From Gnetum montanum (taxonomy: Eukaryota; Streptophyta; Gnetopsida; Gnetales; Gnetaceae), in NCBI GenBank assembly GCA_015680685.1, contig MNCI01013774.1:102017-166016 (forward strand): a DNA stretch of 64,000 nt, in the 5' to 3' direction. A program made the translations under genes and the position numbers. Positions within the stretch are counted from its first letter, which is position 1, and every line of letters starts with the position of its first letter. This document shows positions 9,542-20,003 of this stretch, piece after piece. The notes beneath the pieces are model-generated. The model had not been told where the DNA came from and did not search any database. It worked only from the letters and a program-made list of their open reading frames with translations.

Positions 9542-10970
9542 ACCTGCTGTTGATACCGTGGATGCTGCTAAATGTAATCCGCTTCAAATACACATGATTT
9601 ATAGGATTGGATAATTCATTGCCGTTGACGTCTACTAACTTGAATGCTCCGTTGCCGTACACGTCGACCACCAAGAAAGGGCCTTCCCAATTTGCAGAGA
9701 ATTTGCCTACTGGTTCACGCACAGCCTTGAGGACTAGATCTCCTTTCTTGATCGGGCGCTGTTGAAGGTTATGACGATGTTTCTGTCTCTGTTTGTCTTG
9801 ATACTTTTCAATCGTGTCAAGAGCTTGTATCCGCTTCTCTTCTACTGAATCCAAATCCGCGATTCGAGACTCGGTGTGTTGAGCCTCATTTATAACCGTG
9901 GAGAGGACTATCCTCAGAGAAGGAATTTGCAATTCGAGAGGTGACACTGCTTCAGACCCGTAAACCAGGCTATAGGGCGTACTACCCGTAGCTGTCCTAC
10001 ATGTTGTACGGTACGCCCATAGCACATAGAGGATCTGTTCGTGCCACCGCCTTTTGTTGCCGTCGAGCATTTTCTTGAGCAGATTGATGATCACTTTGTT
10101 CGTCACTTTAGCCTGACCATTCGCTTGCGGGTAATAAGGGGAGGAAAAGGATTGTCTAATGCCCAGGTTATCACAGAAGGATTTGGTTTCCGTGCTACTA
10201 AACTGTGGCCCATTGTCGGTCACGATAGTCATTGGGAGACCAAATCTGGTCACTATATTATCCAGGATAAAATGGCAAATCTGCTGAGAAGTGATCTTCC
10301 GCAGGGGAACAGCCTCTACCCACTTTATAAAATACTCAGTAGCGGTAATAATAAAGCTATGCCCTGCGGAAGACTTTGGCATGATGGGGCCTATGATGTC
10401 TAGTCCCCATCGCTGAAATGGCCATGTTATCTGCGTTGTATGTAATTCTGTGGGTGACACGTGCATAAGATTTGCGTGACGCTAACATGTGTCACAAGTT
10501 TTAACCTTCATCAAGCAATCTTTTTCCATGCGTGGCCAGTAGTATCCTAAGCGACGGATTTTTAGGGCCATAGCCCGTGGTGCTACGTGGCCGCTGCACA
10601 GTCCCTCGTGAACTTCACCGATTATGTGCTGCGCTTGGTCTTTGTCAACGCAAGTAAGCAACACGCCATCAAAGGAGCGTCTACAAAGAGTGCTGTCTCC
10701 GATGATGACGTATTTCCTAGCCCGCTTATGGATTGCGTCTTTTTGAGCGCATGTTAATGCAGACGGTAGCTCGCCCTGGAAAAGGTAAGCTTTAATGTCA
10801 TCGTACCATTCAGGCGTGATTTCCTCGAGAAGAGAGGAGATTTGCGCCGTCTGAATGATAGGATCTGTGCAGTCGGTAATCAATGCGGGGTAGGTGTCAA
10901 GAAGATGTGCAGGCACGTTCAAAGCTAGTGTTGCCAGTGCGTCGACCAGTGTGTTATCCGTGCGTGGCAC
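9513..10970 (-). pseudogene. Integrase of element B
   Basis: Reads from 10970 to 9513 with two nearby stops at about 10470-10482. The N-terminal zinc-binding region (HEGLCSGH, then CDTC) is at 10482-10620. The core has WGLDIIGP (first Asp), VTDNGPQF (second Asp), and YYPQANGQAK where a Glu is expected 35 residues after the second Asp. The codon at 10107-10109 reads Lys, one G-to-A change from Glu, so the catalytic triad is broken. A C-terminal GPF-VVDVYGNG-like segment follows. Integrase would insert the reverse-transcribed DNA in the nucleus. This copy should be inactive. Confidence 0.9.
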
Positions 10971-11330
10971 GTGCTGGGCATCGATGGTTGCGAATCGTTT
11001 CAGAAGATCTTTAGCCGTATCGCAGTAGGGCTACAAATGTACAGCCTTGCAGGCGTAGACTCCTGTGATCTGATTTATGACAAGCATCGAATCGCCCCTA
11101 ATCGCTAGGTGTTGAACATCGAGTCCACTGGCAGTTAGTAATCCCCTGAGAAGCCCCTCGTACTCTGCCACATTGTTCGTACAGGGGAAGGTCAAGCGAT
11201 AAGCGTGGAGACGCACATCCTCAGGCGATAGCATGATAACAGTGGCAGCACTGCCACCTCTAGCGGTTGAAGCGCCGTCAAAGTACAACGTTGCTTTGGG
11301 GCCTGTCGAGACAGGGCTTAGACTATGTAC
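10971..11330 (-). pseudogene. Second (archaeal-type) RNase H domain of element B
   Basis: At 11031-11288 the minus strand encodes YFDGAST, then CTNNVAEYEGLLRG and a GDSMLVINQITG stretch. These are the Asp, Glu and Asp motifs of the extra RNase H typical of the Tat branch of plant Ty3/gypsy elements. It lies between the usual RNase H and integrase. A stop near 11031 interrupts the link to integrase. The domain would degrade RNA in RNA-DNA hybrids during plus-strand synthesis. Confidence 0.75.
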
Positions 11331-11349
11331 ATGTTCGTCAGGGAACTCT

Positions 11350-13046
11350 GGCTCTATAGTTGCTTGATTGTTAATCGGTGAAGTTATTAACTGGTCAGCT
11401 ATCGCTTGGCCTTTCGTGGATGATTGGCCAATATAGTGCAGATCGAATTCTGCCGTGATAGCCTTCCAGCGAGCTATTTTACTACTCTCGTATAAGCTAT
11501 GCGTAATGGCTCTAAGAATGTTGTTTTTACAGATGACGTTGACCTGGCTACGGAAAAGATAATGCCTACATTTCTTAAGCGTAAAAACTAATGCTAGGCA
11601 ACTATGCTAGACGTCGTTGTACCTCGTTTCATACGCACATAGAGCGTGACTCAAGTAGTAGATGGGCACTTCCGATCCATCATCCCTCTTTTGACAAAGT
11701 AACGCTGCTATCGCTACGTCCGAAGTTGCGAGGTAAATGTAAAATGGCAAATCCCTTTGTGGTGGGAAAATCGTCGGTAAATGTTGCAGTTCTTGTTTTA
11801 AGCCGTCAAACGCACGCTGGCAATCGTCGGTCCATTCGAAATTAACCCCCTTTTTCAGCAAGTGTTTCATAGGGTGTAGCTTGTCGGTTAACCTCGAAAT
11901 GAACCGGCGTATAAACTGTAAGCGTCCCTGTAACCCGCGTAATTGCTTGAGGTCTGTAGGAGGCGTTAACTCGATAATGGCTTTGACCTTATCAGGGTCA
12001 ACTTGTATGCCGGTTTCCGATACCACAAACCCCAGCATGCGTCCGGTTTTGACTCTGAATATGCACTTCTTTGGATTAAGCCGTAGCTCGTATTTGGAGC
12101 ATCTTTTAAGGACTAGCTCTAGGTCTCCTGAATGATCGTCAGACTTCAAAGACTTAACAGCTATGTCATCTACGTAATCATTCAACCTTCTTAGGAGGTA
12201 ATTGCTGAAGATGTATGTCATGGCCCATTGATACGTTGCTCCGGCGTTCTTCAGACTGAAAGGCATCATAGTATAGCAGAAGGTGCCCCAGGGCGTCATG
12301 AATGTTGTGGTCAACTGATGTTCTAGGTTAATGCGAATCTGGTTATAGCCTGAAAAGCCATCCATGAAGGATAGAAGCGCATGCCCAGCTGTTGTATCCA
12401 CTAGCTGGTCGATACTTGGTAACGGGAAGTTATCCTTGATTGTGGCTTTATTCAAATCCCGGAAGTCTATGCAGATGCGTATGCTTCCAGTCTTCTTTGG
12501 GACGACTACAATGTTAGATACCCAGTTCAAGTAATTGACCGCGTGGATGAAACCAGCTTGATATAGTTTGGTGATTTCGTCACGCACGGCTAGCGCGATC
12601 TCTGACTTGATTTTGCGTGCCTTTTGCCTAACTGCTTTAACCTGCGGGTCTAGGATGATGTTGTGCTGGATTAACCTGGGATCTAGTCCAGGCATATCCT
12701 CGTATGACCATGCAAAGACAGCAATGTTGTCTTGTAGGACCTATTTTATAGCATCGTGCGTTTTTTGGTCTAACAGAGAGCTGAACTTAAGCGTTTTAGC
12801 TTCACCCTTATGCGTAACGATAGGGACCTCACTGAGGGGGTCTTCGGTTATGTCCCTAGCCTCCAGGTCTAGCGTGTGCGTCGACTGTTCTGGCCATTCT
12901 GGGGACGTCTCCGACGCAGCTATGGTTACGCCTTCTAAAGGGAGGTTAACGTCTACTAGCGCGGAGTCAAACTGCCTAATTACCTTCCCGTATGGGCCCG
13001 TCAAAGTTAGGGGCGCTAAAAATTTTGCGTCCATTTCCCGCCTGTC
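11350..13046 (-). pseudogene. Reverse transcriptase and first RNase H of element B
   Basis: Frames at 13046-12741 and 12695-11607 are the same frame, split by one TAG at 12741-12743. RT motifs: VVVPKKTGSIRICIDFRDLN, FMDGFSGYNQI, MPFSLKNAGATYQ and the catalytic YVDDIAVKS. LLCQKRDDGS and YYLSHAL mark the start of RNase H, interrupted by a stop near 11607; homologous residues continue to about 11350. The first pol codons follow minus-strand CCGTTTTGCAG (AG at 13047-13048), a good 3' splice site. This fits the Ogre pattern in which pol is joined to gag-protease by splicing. Confidence 0.9.
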
Positions 13047-13299
13047 CTGCAAAACGGCAAGTGCGTAAATGATTAGGAGACAAGTGACGTGATGTCGCCG
13101 AATGTGGAAGGCTAACTAAATTTTGAATATTATAGATAAGCTGTAATCAATGTAACCCAATTACGAGGCGATAAGATGTGGTAGTTTAACGTCATTTCGG
13201 ACAGTGGCGCGTGCGATATCGGCTGCATTAATATCCTGATTTTTGGGTTCCGTTTTAGGAAGGTCCCGCTAAAACTGGATATGAAGTCGGTGATCTTCG

Positions 13300-13310
13300 C
13301 ATATAAGTAA
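13300..13310 (+). promoter_or_regulatory. TATA-like element of the antisense gene
   Basis: CATATAAGTAA lies about 150 bases before the proposed first ATG (13455). One copy of the AGTTTAACGTC word of B lies upstream at 13182-13202. No other start signal was seen. Confidence 0.35.
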
Positions 13311-13454
13311 GTGGTTTTATGATGAGGACAGGCTATTTGCGAATTCGAAGTCGTAATTGTTTCTGATCAAGAGAAGGAGAAGCAGAAGATTAGAGCGTGT
13401 AATCTTGCAAAGATTTGCAAGTGTTAAGCTGTGGAAAATTCTGAAACCGTCGCA

Positions 13455-16400
13455 ATGGCACCGAAGATCAAGAGGAAGAACGCAAAACTGGCCAAAATTG
13501 ATGAAGTGCAAGAAAATCTGAATCGTATTTCGCAGGCGCTGGTCGATGTTTGTGACCCTACGCCTTTGAACCGGTAGGCTAATCTTCATATGCTTATGTT
13601 TGTTCTTAATGTCTAATTTTTGTAATGTCTTTTGCATGAATGTGGATGTCAAAATTGCGGACCTCGGGTTAATGCAAGGGTTTAATGGGGTTGCGTCTAC
13701 CGCCGTTGTCAGGGACGAACCTTACGTTATTGCAAGGGTTTGGGTGATTTCAGCCTGGATAACTACGTGTAATGTATAAGTTTTCTGTATTAGTCGTGCA
13801 AATGTAAATGCAGGTGTTGATGTATGTATTGGATTTTTTGTACAGCGTTGCGCTAAAGCCCACTCTGATTGTGCTTGATATCGTGGGGGTTTTGTGTTGT
13901 ATAAATCCCATCATCCCCAATGTCCCTCCCCCGCACACGCGGTTGCAAGGGAAGGCAATATGGTTTCGATAGGGTGCTCTGGAGTTTCTGCAGTTCTTGC
14001 TGCGCAACTTCAGCATCATCGTGTGGTCTGATTTGTCTGATGACATCACCGGTGCCCTGTTAGAGCACCTACTGGCAGGTTCTGCACAAGGGATTCTGGC
14101 CTTCTTGATAGACGGGGCCATCGATACGGGCCGTCCCGAGGACCGAGAACTCAGCGCCCGAGGGTTGAGGAGCTTGAACTGGATCTGGGACATGGCCCGA
14201 TTCAGCTATTACCATGTATATAACACGTTGTTCGTGGCTCGCCATGTCTCGACCTGTTTCCAGAACCCCCAAGGCACGGTGTACTACGCAGGCGGGTAAG
14301 CAAATTTTAGTAACTGTCTATGTTTCTATTTTGTTGTATATCCGTTGTCGGTATGAAATATAAGGGAAATGGCGCAAAATTTAAAATAAGCCTATGTTGT
14401 ATGGTACAGGTTCTTTATTCAGGACAATAGGCTAGTTGGAGATGGGGATGTGTTATCATGGGTCGAAACGGCGATAATGGCGTTTACCGCAACTAGCAAC
14501 GTACGCGCTGGTGTCATAGAGCAGATTGGCTTTGACATGCGTGAGTACCCCACCCGTTACGCTAGGGCTTTTGAGAATTGCCAATGACTCGGGTGGCTGC
14601 ATGATGACTGGACCTTCGATCCGCCCCTTACCGTTGAGGACGTGCAGAGGGAACTCCCACCATTTCCATTGCCATTGGCCCCAGTAAAGCTGTTGTATAG
14701 TTGGTTATTGCGTAATGTAATTGTAAAGTGTAGGCATTGCGTAATAGAGCTTTGGTTAATTTGTGCTTCACGTTGTGCAGTTAGGGAATCTCGGGAGATT
14801 ACCCTTACGATTTCTGGCTGCGAGGCGAACGCTGTCCTCTTCCGCTACGGCGACATCAAGGACACACAGCGGTGGCTCAGCAACTCGGCGGCCCCAGTCA
14901 CGGTGACCAGTAAGATCCGAGCAGCAGGGCTAATGCACCTATTTTTGGCTGCGACTCCTGATGTCCCCGCCAGTGAAATGCCAACCCTGGTCAACTCCTT
15001 CAACGAAAAGGCCGAGCGTTTCTGCACGCGCATACACAACGTGCGCGTAAGCTTTAACATCGATGCTCAGCTCTTCTCGGACCTCTTCGGCGTCCCCTCA
15101 GATGGCCCTCCTGTAAGTGAGAAGGTGAAGAGGAGCGAAGCTTTCCAGAATTGGCTGAAGGAGTGGGTAAGGATTGCGAAGGAGACTAAAGGGTTTCCCT
15201 GCGAAAAATTCGAGATGGACGCTGCCAAGACACTTTATCCCCTTTTCCGGGCCCGAACCTTCCCCAAAACTCTCTCGCAGGGGAAGTTCTTTTCTGTAAA
15301 ACAGACCCGTATTATGCGAGAGGTTCTGGAGGAGGGGACCCAGTTCAATTGGGCAAGCTATTTTGCCAAGGGACTGCGTAATGAGATGCTCAAGCTTCGC
15401 AAGAAGCTTGAGTCCCGTTTCAACGTGCATTACGCATTCTTCATAGCTTGCCTCCGGCGGTTTGCTAAGTTTCTGGTCATCCAAAGGCATGGGGTCTGGG
15501 TGCAGCAAGACCAAGACCAGCTATCCAGACCTTGGATTGCCCACGTCCTCAGCCGTACCCGTGGGTAGGATCCATCGGAAGGGATCAGGGAGTCGTTGTC
15601 TATAACGACTAAGGGTTTGGTGGCGCCCCAAGTGCGAGGTCTCGACAGCGTAGGCGGGATAATGCCTACTTACACTGGCGACGCCTCGCCAGGGAAGCAC
15701 ATGGCGGAAGAAATCGTAGAACCTGTAGCTCGGTGTAAAAGGCTCCGCATAGCCGAGGCCCCTGAGGGTGACGCAGGTTGAACTGTGGCCGTCAAGGTTC
15801 AGTGGAATAAGCCTTCGCCTGGTAAGCGTGAAGAAATTGTATTACACAATGTTTGTTTAGGTGTATTACGCAATGATATACTAAGGTGCTGTGATATGGC
15901 CAGTAAAACTCACAGAGGAACTGACCCCTGAGACAGGGGCAGTAGCGTTACGTCGTGGAGAGGGGGCCTCAATTTTGGAAGAAGAGGCCCCAGCTGTTAG
16001 CGTGAGCCATGCGCGGGCTTTGGTGCGTGAGGAGGCCCCAGCTACTAGCGGGAGCCGGGCACAAGCTCTGATGCATGAGGAGGCCCCAGCTACTGGAACC
16101 AGCAATGCACAGACTCAAGTGCGTGAAAGGGAAAGGGATACAGAAGATGTTGGCGAAGTTGCCATTGTCACCGGTAGAGGTAATGGTGTGTTAGCGTGTT
16201 TGCAGGATTTTTGTAAATAAATGAAGTTTCTAACTGAATTACGCTACAGGAGAAGGGGAGGCGTCCACGTCTGTCGCTGTGAGCAGAGCGTGGAGAGACT
16301 TCCCTGATAAATTTGCCTTCATGGAAGGCGTCGTCAGCGACATGATCGAGCACCTGGAACGCGTCGAACCTGGAGCGGGTACGTTATGGTTGTAGTCAGT

Positions 16401-17607
16401 TTGTGATATTACATACTGGTAATGTGTCACCGATACTGATGATTGTTTCTGTTAGGAGCTCGCCTCCGATGGGATCCCACTGAGCCCATTGATTTGGACA
16501 TGGAGCCACCATCCAATGAAGCAGTCGTGCCACGCCACATTTATGAGGAAATGCGTAAATGTGCGTTACGCTCGACACGCTCCTTATGGGAGAGTAGTGG
16601 CGTAAATGAAAATCTATGGAAAAGGTTGCAGAAGTCAGAGCAGAGGGTGGAGTCTCTGATCAAAGAGGTCGGAGACTTAAAATCGCGGTGCGACTTCCTA
16701 CAGGCGTGAGCGTCAGGGGATGAAGACTGGCGTACCGCTGTTGTCGATTACTCCCGGTATTGGACAACCATCAAAAACAGCGTACAGACCAGTCACGCGT
16801 TAGTCGAGCAGCGAATGCAGATAGAACTCCTAGCCTAGAAAAGCCAGGACTGGAGGGATTATTGTACAAGTGTGCAAGAATGGGGGCAGAAGGAGAAGGA
16901 CCACAAGCACTTGTACAAGCGGGAAAGCATTGCTTATCGGAGACTCTACCGAGATCTTGCCGTTAGGGCCCGGTCCTTGGAAGTCTTTCAGGACGTCATC
17001 GGTGCTTCCGATGCCTTCAAGAAGTTCGAGGAGCAGGTGACTGTCAGTGTGTCCCCCGAAAGGGCGATGAATTTTCCTGGGGGTCAGGCTTCAATCCCTA
17101 CTTTCTTCCCGGACCCACCCTGCTGGAGCAGCGTGGAGAAAGGGAAAGTGAAGGCTGGAGCTGCTTTGGGAGAGGATGTATGGCCAGATCTAACGAAGGA
17201 AGAGATTATGAAGTGCCTGTGGGCTGGCCTGGACAAACTTCTCTTTGCTGCGGAAGCAGGGCCGTCACAAGTAAGTTTACGCGCGACTTAGTTTGCGTTT
17301 CTAATTATGATGTTAAGTCTTGTGTAGCTAAGGTGCTTACTGTGTTCAGGTACCAGCCGAGGATAGGGAAGACGAACGAGCGGAGGAGTTAGCAGAGGAA
17401 GCGGCGGAAGCAGAGGAAGAAGCAGAAGAACGCAACGATGAAGAGCGTCCTTCCGTGGAGCCAGCGCTAGAACGAGGACCTCACAAAGAGGACACTCTTC
17501 GTGAAAGAATCATTCCTAGAAACGACGGCCCATTGGAGGATGATCCATTAGCGTTGGATCCGGACTTAAGAGATACCGGTGATAGTGGCAGTAGGGGGAA
17601 TGCGTAA
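13455..17607 (+). pseudogene. Multi-exon antisense accessory gene inside element B
   Basis: Proposed exons: 13455-13573, 13994-14295, 14410-14683, 14781-15821, 15886-16179, 16250-16378, 16456-17270, 17350-17607 (~1,077 codons). Introns after exon 2 are 64-114 bp with GT and AG ends. Phases agree at every junction from exon 4 on and at exon 2/3; junctions 1/2 and 3/4 are out of phase, so exon 1 is doubtful and 3/4 may hold a one-base indel. Five in-frame stops (14585, 15566, 15779, 16707, 16836) are TGA or TAG. The middle part (VRVSFNIDAQLFSDLFGVP) resembles plant transposon-protein domains. Then come three 16-residue repeats, a helical Gln/Glu/Lys region and an acidic Glu-rich tail. Accessory ORFs in sense or antisense are known in Tat elements. 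No function can be assigned. Confidence 0.6.
15979..16125 (+). repeat. Three 48-bp in-frame repeats in exon 5 of the antisense gene
   Basis: Each unit encodes 16 residues beginning EEAPA and ending with Arg or His before the next unit. The units differ by a few substitutions but keep the frame, so they expanded while the gene was coding. Confidence 0.7.
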
Positions 17608-17805
17608 TTATAATTTACGCATAGTTTTATTGATGTTGAGTGGCATATCATTTTACATATGATTGAAAAGACGTGTTATAAAACTTGGTGGATGTTTTGG
17701 ATGGCGATTATATATATGTATTCTTGTCTTTTGTGTTTTGACCTATAGAGTGTGAGCGCAATTGTTGACAATTTCACCTAAGCGATAATGATAGAGTGTA
17801 ATTGC

Positions 17806-17952
17806 TAATTTAAGGCCATCGTGGGCCATTACATGACTCTGCGTAACCTAGTGACTAGTTTAAGGCCGTTGCGGGCCAGATGCGTAATGTAGAGAAAGCG
17901 TAAATGATGATGGCTTAATTCTGCGTAACTAGTTTAAGGCTGTTGCGGGCCA
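17806..17952 (+). repeat. Three copies of TAGTTTAAGGCCGTTGCGGG at the 3' end of the antisense gene
   Basis: Copies at 17806-17828, 17856-17878 and 17930-17952 are nearly identical over 23 bases and are separated by GCGTAA-rich sequence. Their order of bases parallels the repeat core at 9045-9541 (AGTTTAA, G-CGT, GCGG). The surrounding 17600-18000 also holds nine GCGTAA/TTACGC words. Confidence 0.7.
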
Positions 17953-18367
17953 TTTTCAGCGTAAATGGTAATAGAATATAATGGTGCGTAAAAGCGTAAA
18001 ATGGTGTGATAACAAGAATAGCACGGGTACGATAAAAACGTAAGACATGACAAACGTAAAAGCAGAAGGCGAATGTAGCATAAAAAGGAATCTATTGCAA
18101 CAAAAGAAACTGTTAAGTACGAACCGCGATAACTGGCGAAGACATGATGTCGTACGCAAAGACCATTGCTCAACCATTGATACGTAATTGTCTCTTAATG
18201 GCCTTTACGTTGGTCGCTGCGTAAGGGCAAGGAGACTTATGGTTTGACTCCTCTACGTTGCCATCCGGAAACGGCAGGTCGTCCCAAACTAAACCGTCAT
18301 CTTCGCTGTTGGTTTGTTGAGGGGTTTGGAGATGGGTCTGATCGTCAGTCGTCTCTACCTCCGATCC

Positions 18368-19909
18368 CTATTCCTCTTCAATGTTATTGACGATTCTGGG
18401 GGTGAGTTCATCACCGCGTATCACAACCTCCCCTCCGGCATAGGGAAGGTGTATCTCCTGGTGTATCGGTGATGAAACTGCCCTCAGTTGAGCTAACCAC
18501 GACCTCCCCAAGATCAGGTTGAACCCTGGCATCTCCTCGACGACTAGGAAGGTGGCCTCCGTTGGGAACTGGTCACCCGCCAAAAACTCGATGTGCACCG
18601 TTCCTTTGACTTGAACCCGTGCCCCTTTGAACGATTTTACGCAGGCCGTTGTCGTGGGAGTGATCTGATCGACCAGTCCCAACCTATCCACAATGGAATA
18701 GGGAATGACGTTGGTAGCTGCGCCATCGTCCATGTGCACTCTCCGGATCCGGTATTGATCGACTCGGATAGTGATAAACATAGGTTCAGTTGTCACCCGA
18801 CCTTTCTCAGGATCGTCTTTGATAGATCCGTCGTGGAAGGTCAGCGAGGAAGGTATAGGTTGCTTAGCTTCGGGAGGAAACATGACAGCATGTATCGCTT
18901 CCTCCTCCGCTGGAAAGCTTTCATCCACTGATATGGATGTCAGCATGCGAACCATAGCCTCACGATGTTTGCGAGATGTCATAAGCAAGTCGTACAGGCT
19001 CAGCGTTGTGTTCTTTTGTTCGAGAGCCTGTCTAACTTGCGTAAATGCATCGAGGAGGTCCTTCTCTTGGTTAGGTTGCTTACATCCCTTGTCCTCTTCC
19101 ATTCGTCCCAAGAGAAGGATCTCTTGAGGTGTAACAGTGTTGGCTGAAGGGGTACTCTTTTTCTTGCCAAGAGGAGGTGACCGCGTTTTTGTGCCTTTGT
19201 CTTGCTTCTGAGGCATAGACAAGGGTGCAGAGGCCAGGGGCCTAGGCTTAGGGAAGTCGAGCGTAAAATGCTCCTTTGTTGCGTTAACTGAGGTGTCCTC
19301 TCCCTTTCGCATGGGAGGTGACGATTGGTTATTCTGGCTAGAGGTCTATCCCTGCGTGAGAGGAGCAGCTTGTGGTTTTGGCGCCTTGATAATGAAGGGC
19401 GCTCTTGGCATGGGCGCGGACGAAGCCGCGGCTTGGGTGTTGTTGCGTGACTAAGGGTTTATGTGAGAAGGTGCCCGTATAATGAAGGGCGACCTCGAGA
19501 CGCCATTGGCTGCCGATGAAATGACTGGTCCCCTGGGTGAGCTGGCGGGTACGTGCAAAACAAAAGGCTGTTTTGGCGGTCCCTTACGCTCGCCGTCCGT
19601 ACTCACCATAGTGATTATATAAGGATCGTTGTTTGCGTTCAATGGGTCCTTATATACATGTAGTGTTTGGTTTTCTGGACGCGTCGGGTTACTGCTGTCT
19701 AATTTTAGATGACCTTCGTCGATCATACGTTGAATGTTGTCCTTTAACGCCCCACAGTAATCCGTGTCGTGACCACATATCTGGTGGTAGTCATAGAAAT
19801 GGTCCAGCCTGAAAGATCTCGGAACTGCTGGTTCGTTAGGTAAGGCTAAAGAAGGGTCATTCAGCAATTCACAGTGACGTCTGTGACACTTCAGAGCTTC
19901 CTCGGACAC
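18368..19909 (-). pseudogene. Gag zinc knuckle and aspartic protease of element B
   Basis: From 19909 leftward, a knuckle-like stretch (YHQICGHDTDYC, a Tat-style Cys/His pattern) lies at about 19750-19800. The frame continues through stops near 19451 and 19340 into 19312-18368. There VHMDDGAATNVIP at about 18720 is the active-site Asp region of the protease, followed by FLVVEEMPGFNLILGRSW. A TAG at 18368-18370 ends the open stretch, but the frame continues about 190 bases further. The protease would cut the Gag and Pol polyproteins inside the particle. The frame is shifted relative to gag upstream. Confidence 0.8.
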
Positions 19910-20003
19910 CTTCTTAGGTTGAATGTGCCCTGTTGCTAACAGTTGTTTTAGCAGTTTGGAATGCTACACAGGTAAAGCCGCATATTTTGAATGATCTTTA
20001 CGC

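Larger units (their letters stand above)
13047..18174 (-). other. Spacer between protease and RT of B, candidate Ogre-type intron
   Basis: About 5.1 kb separates the protease frame (homology ends about 18174) from RT at 13046. In the sense direction it has no conserved retroelement domain. It ends in a pyrimidine-rich TTTTGCAG acceptor, in phase with pol. The donor was not pinned down; one candidate is GTAAAG near 18208. It contains the whole antisense gene described below. Ogre elements are known to splice here, but a large antisense gene inside is unusual. Confidence 0.45.
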
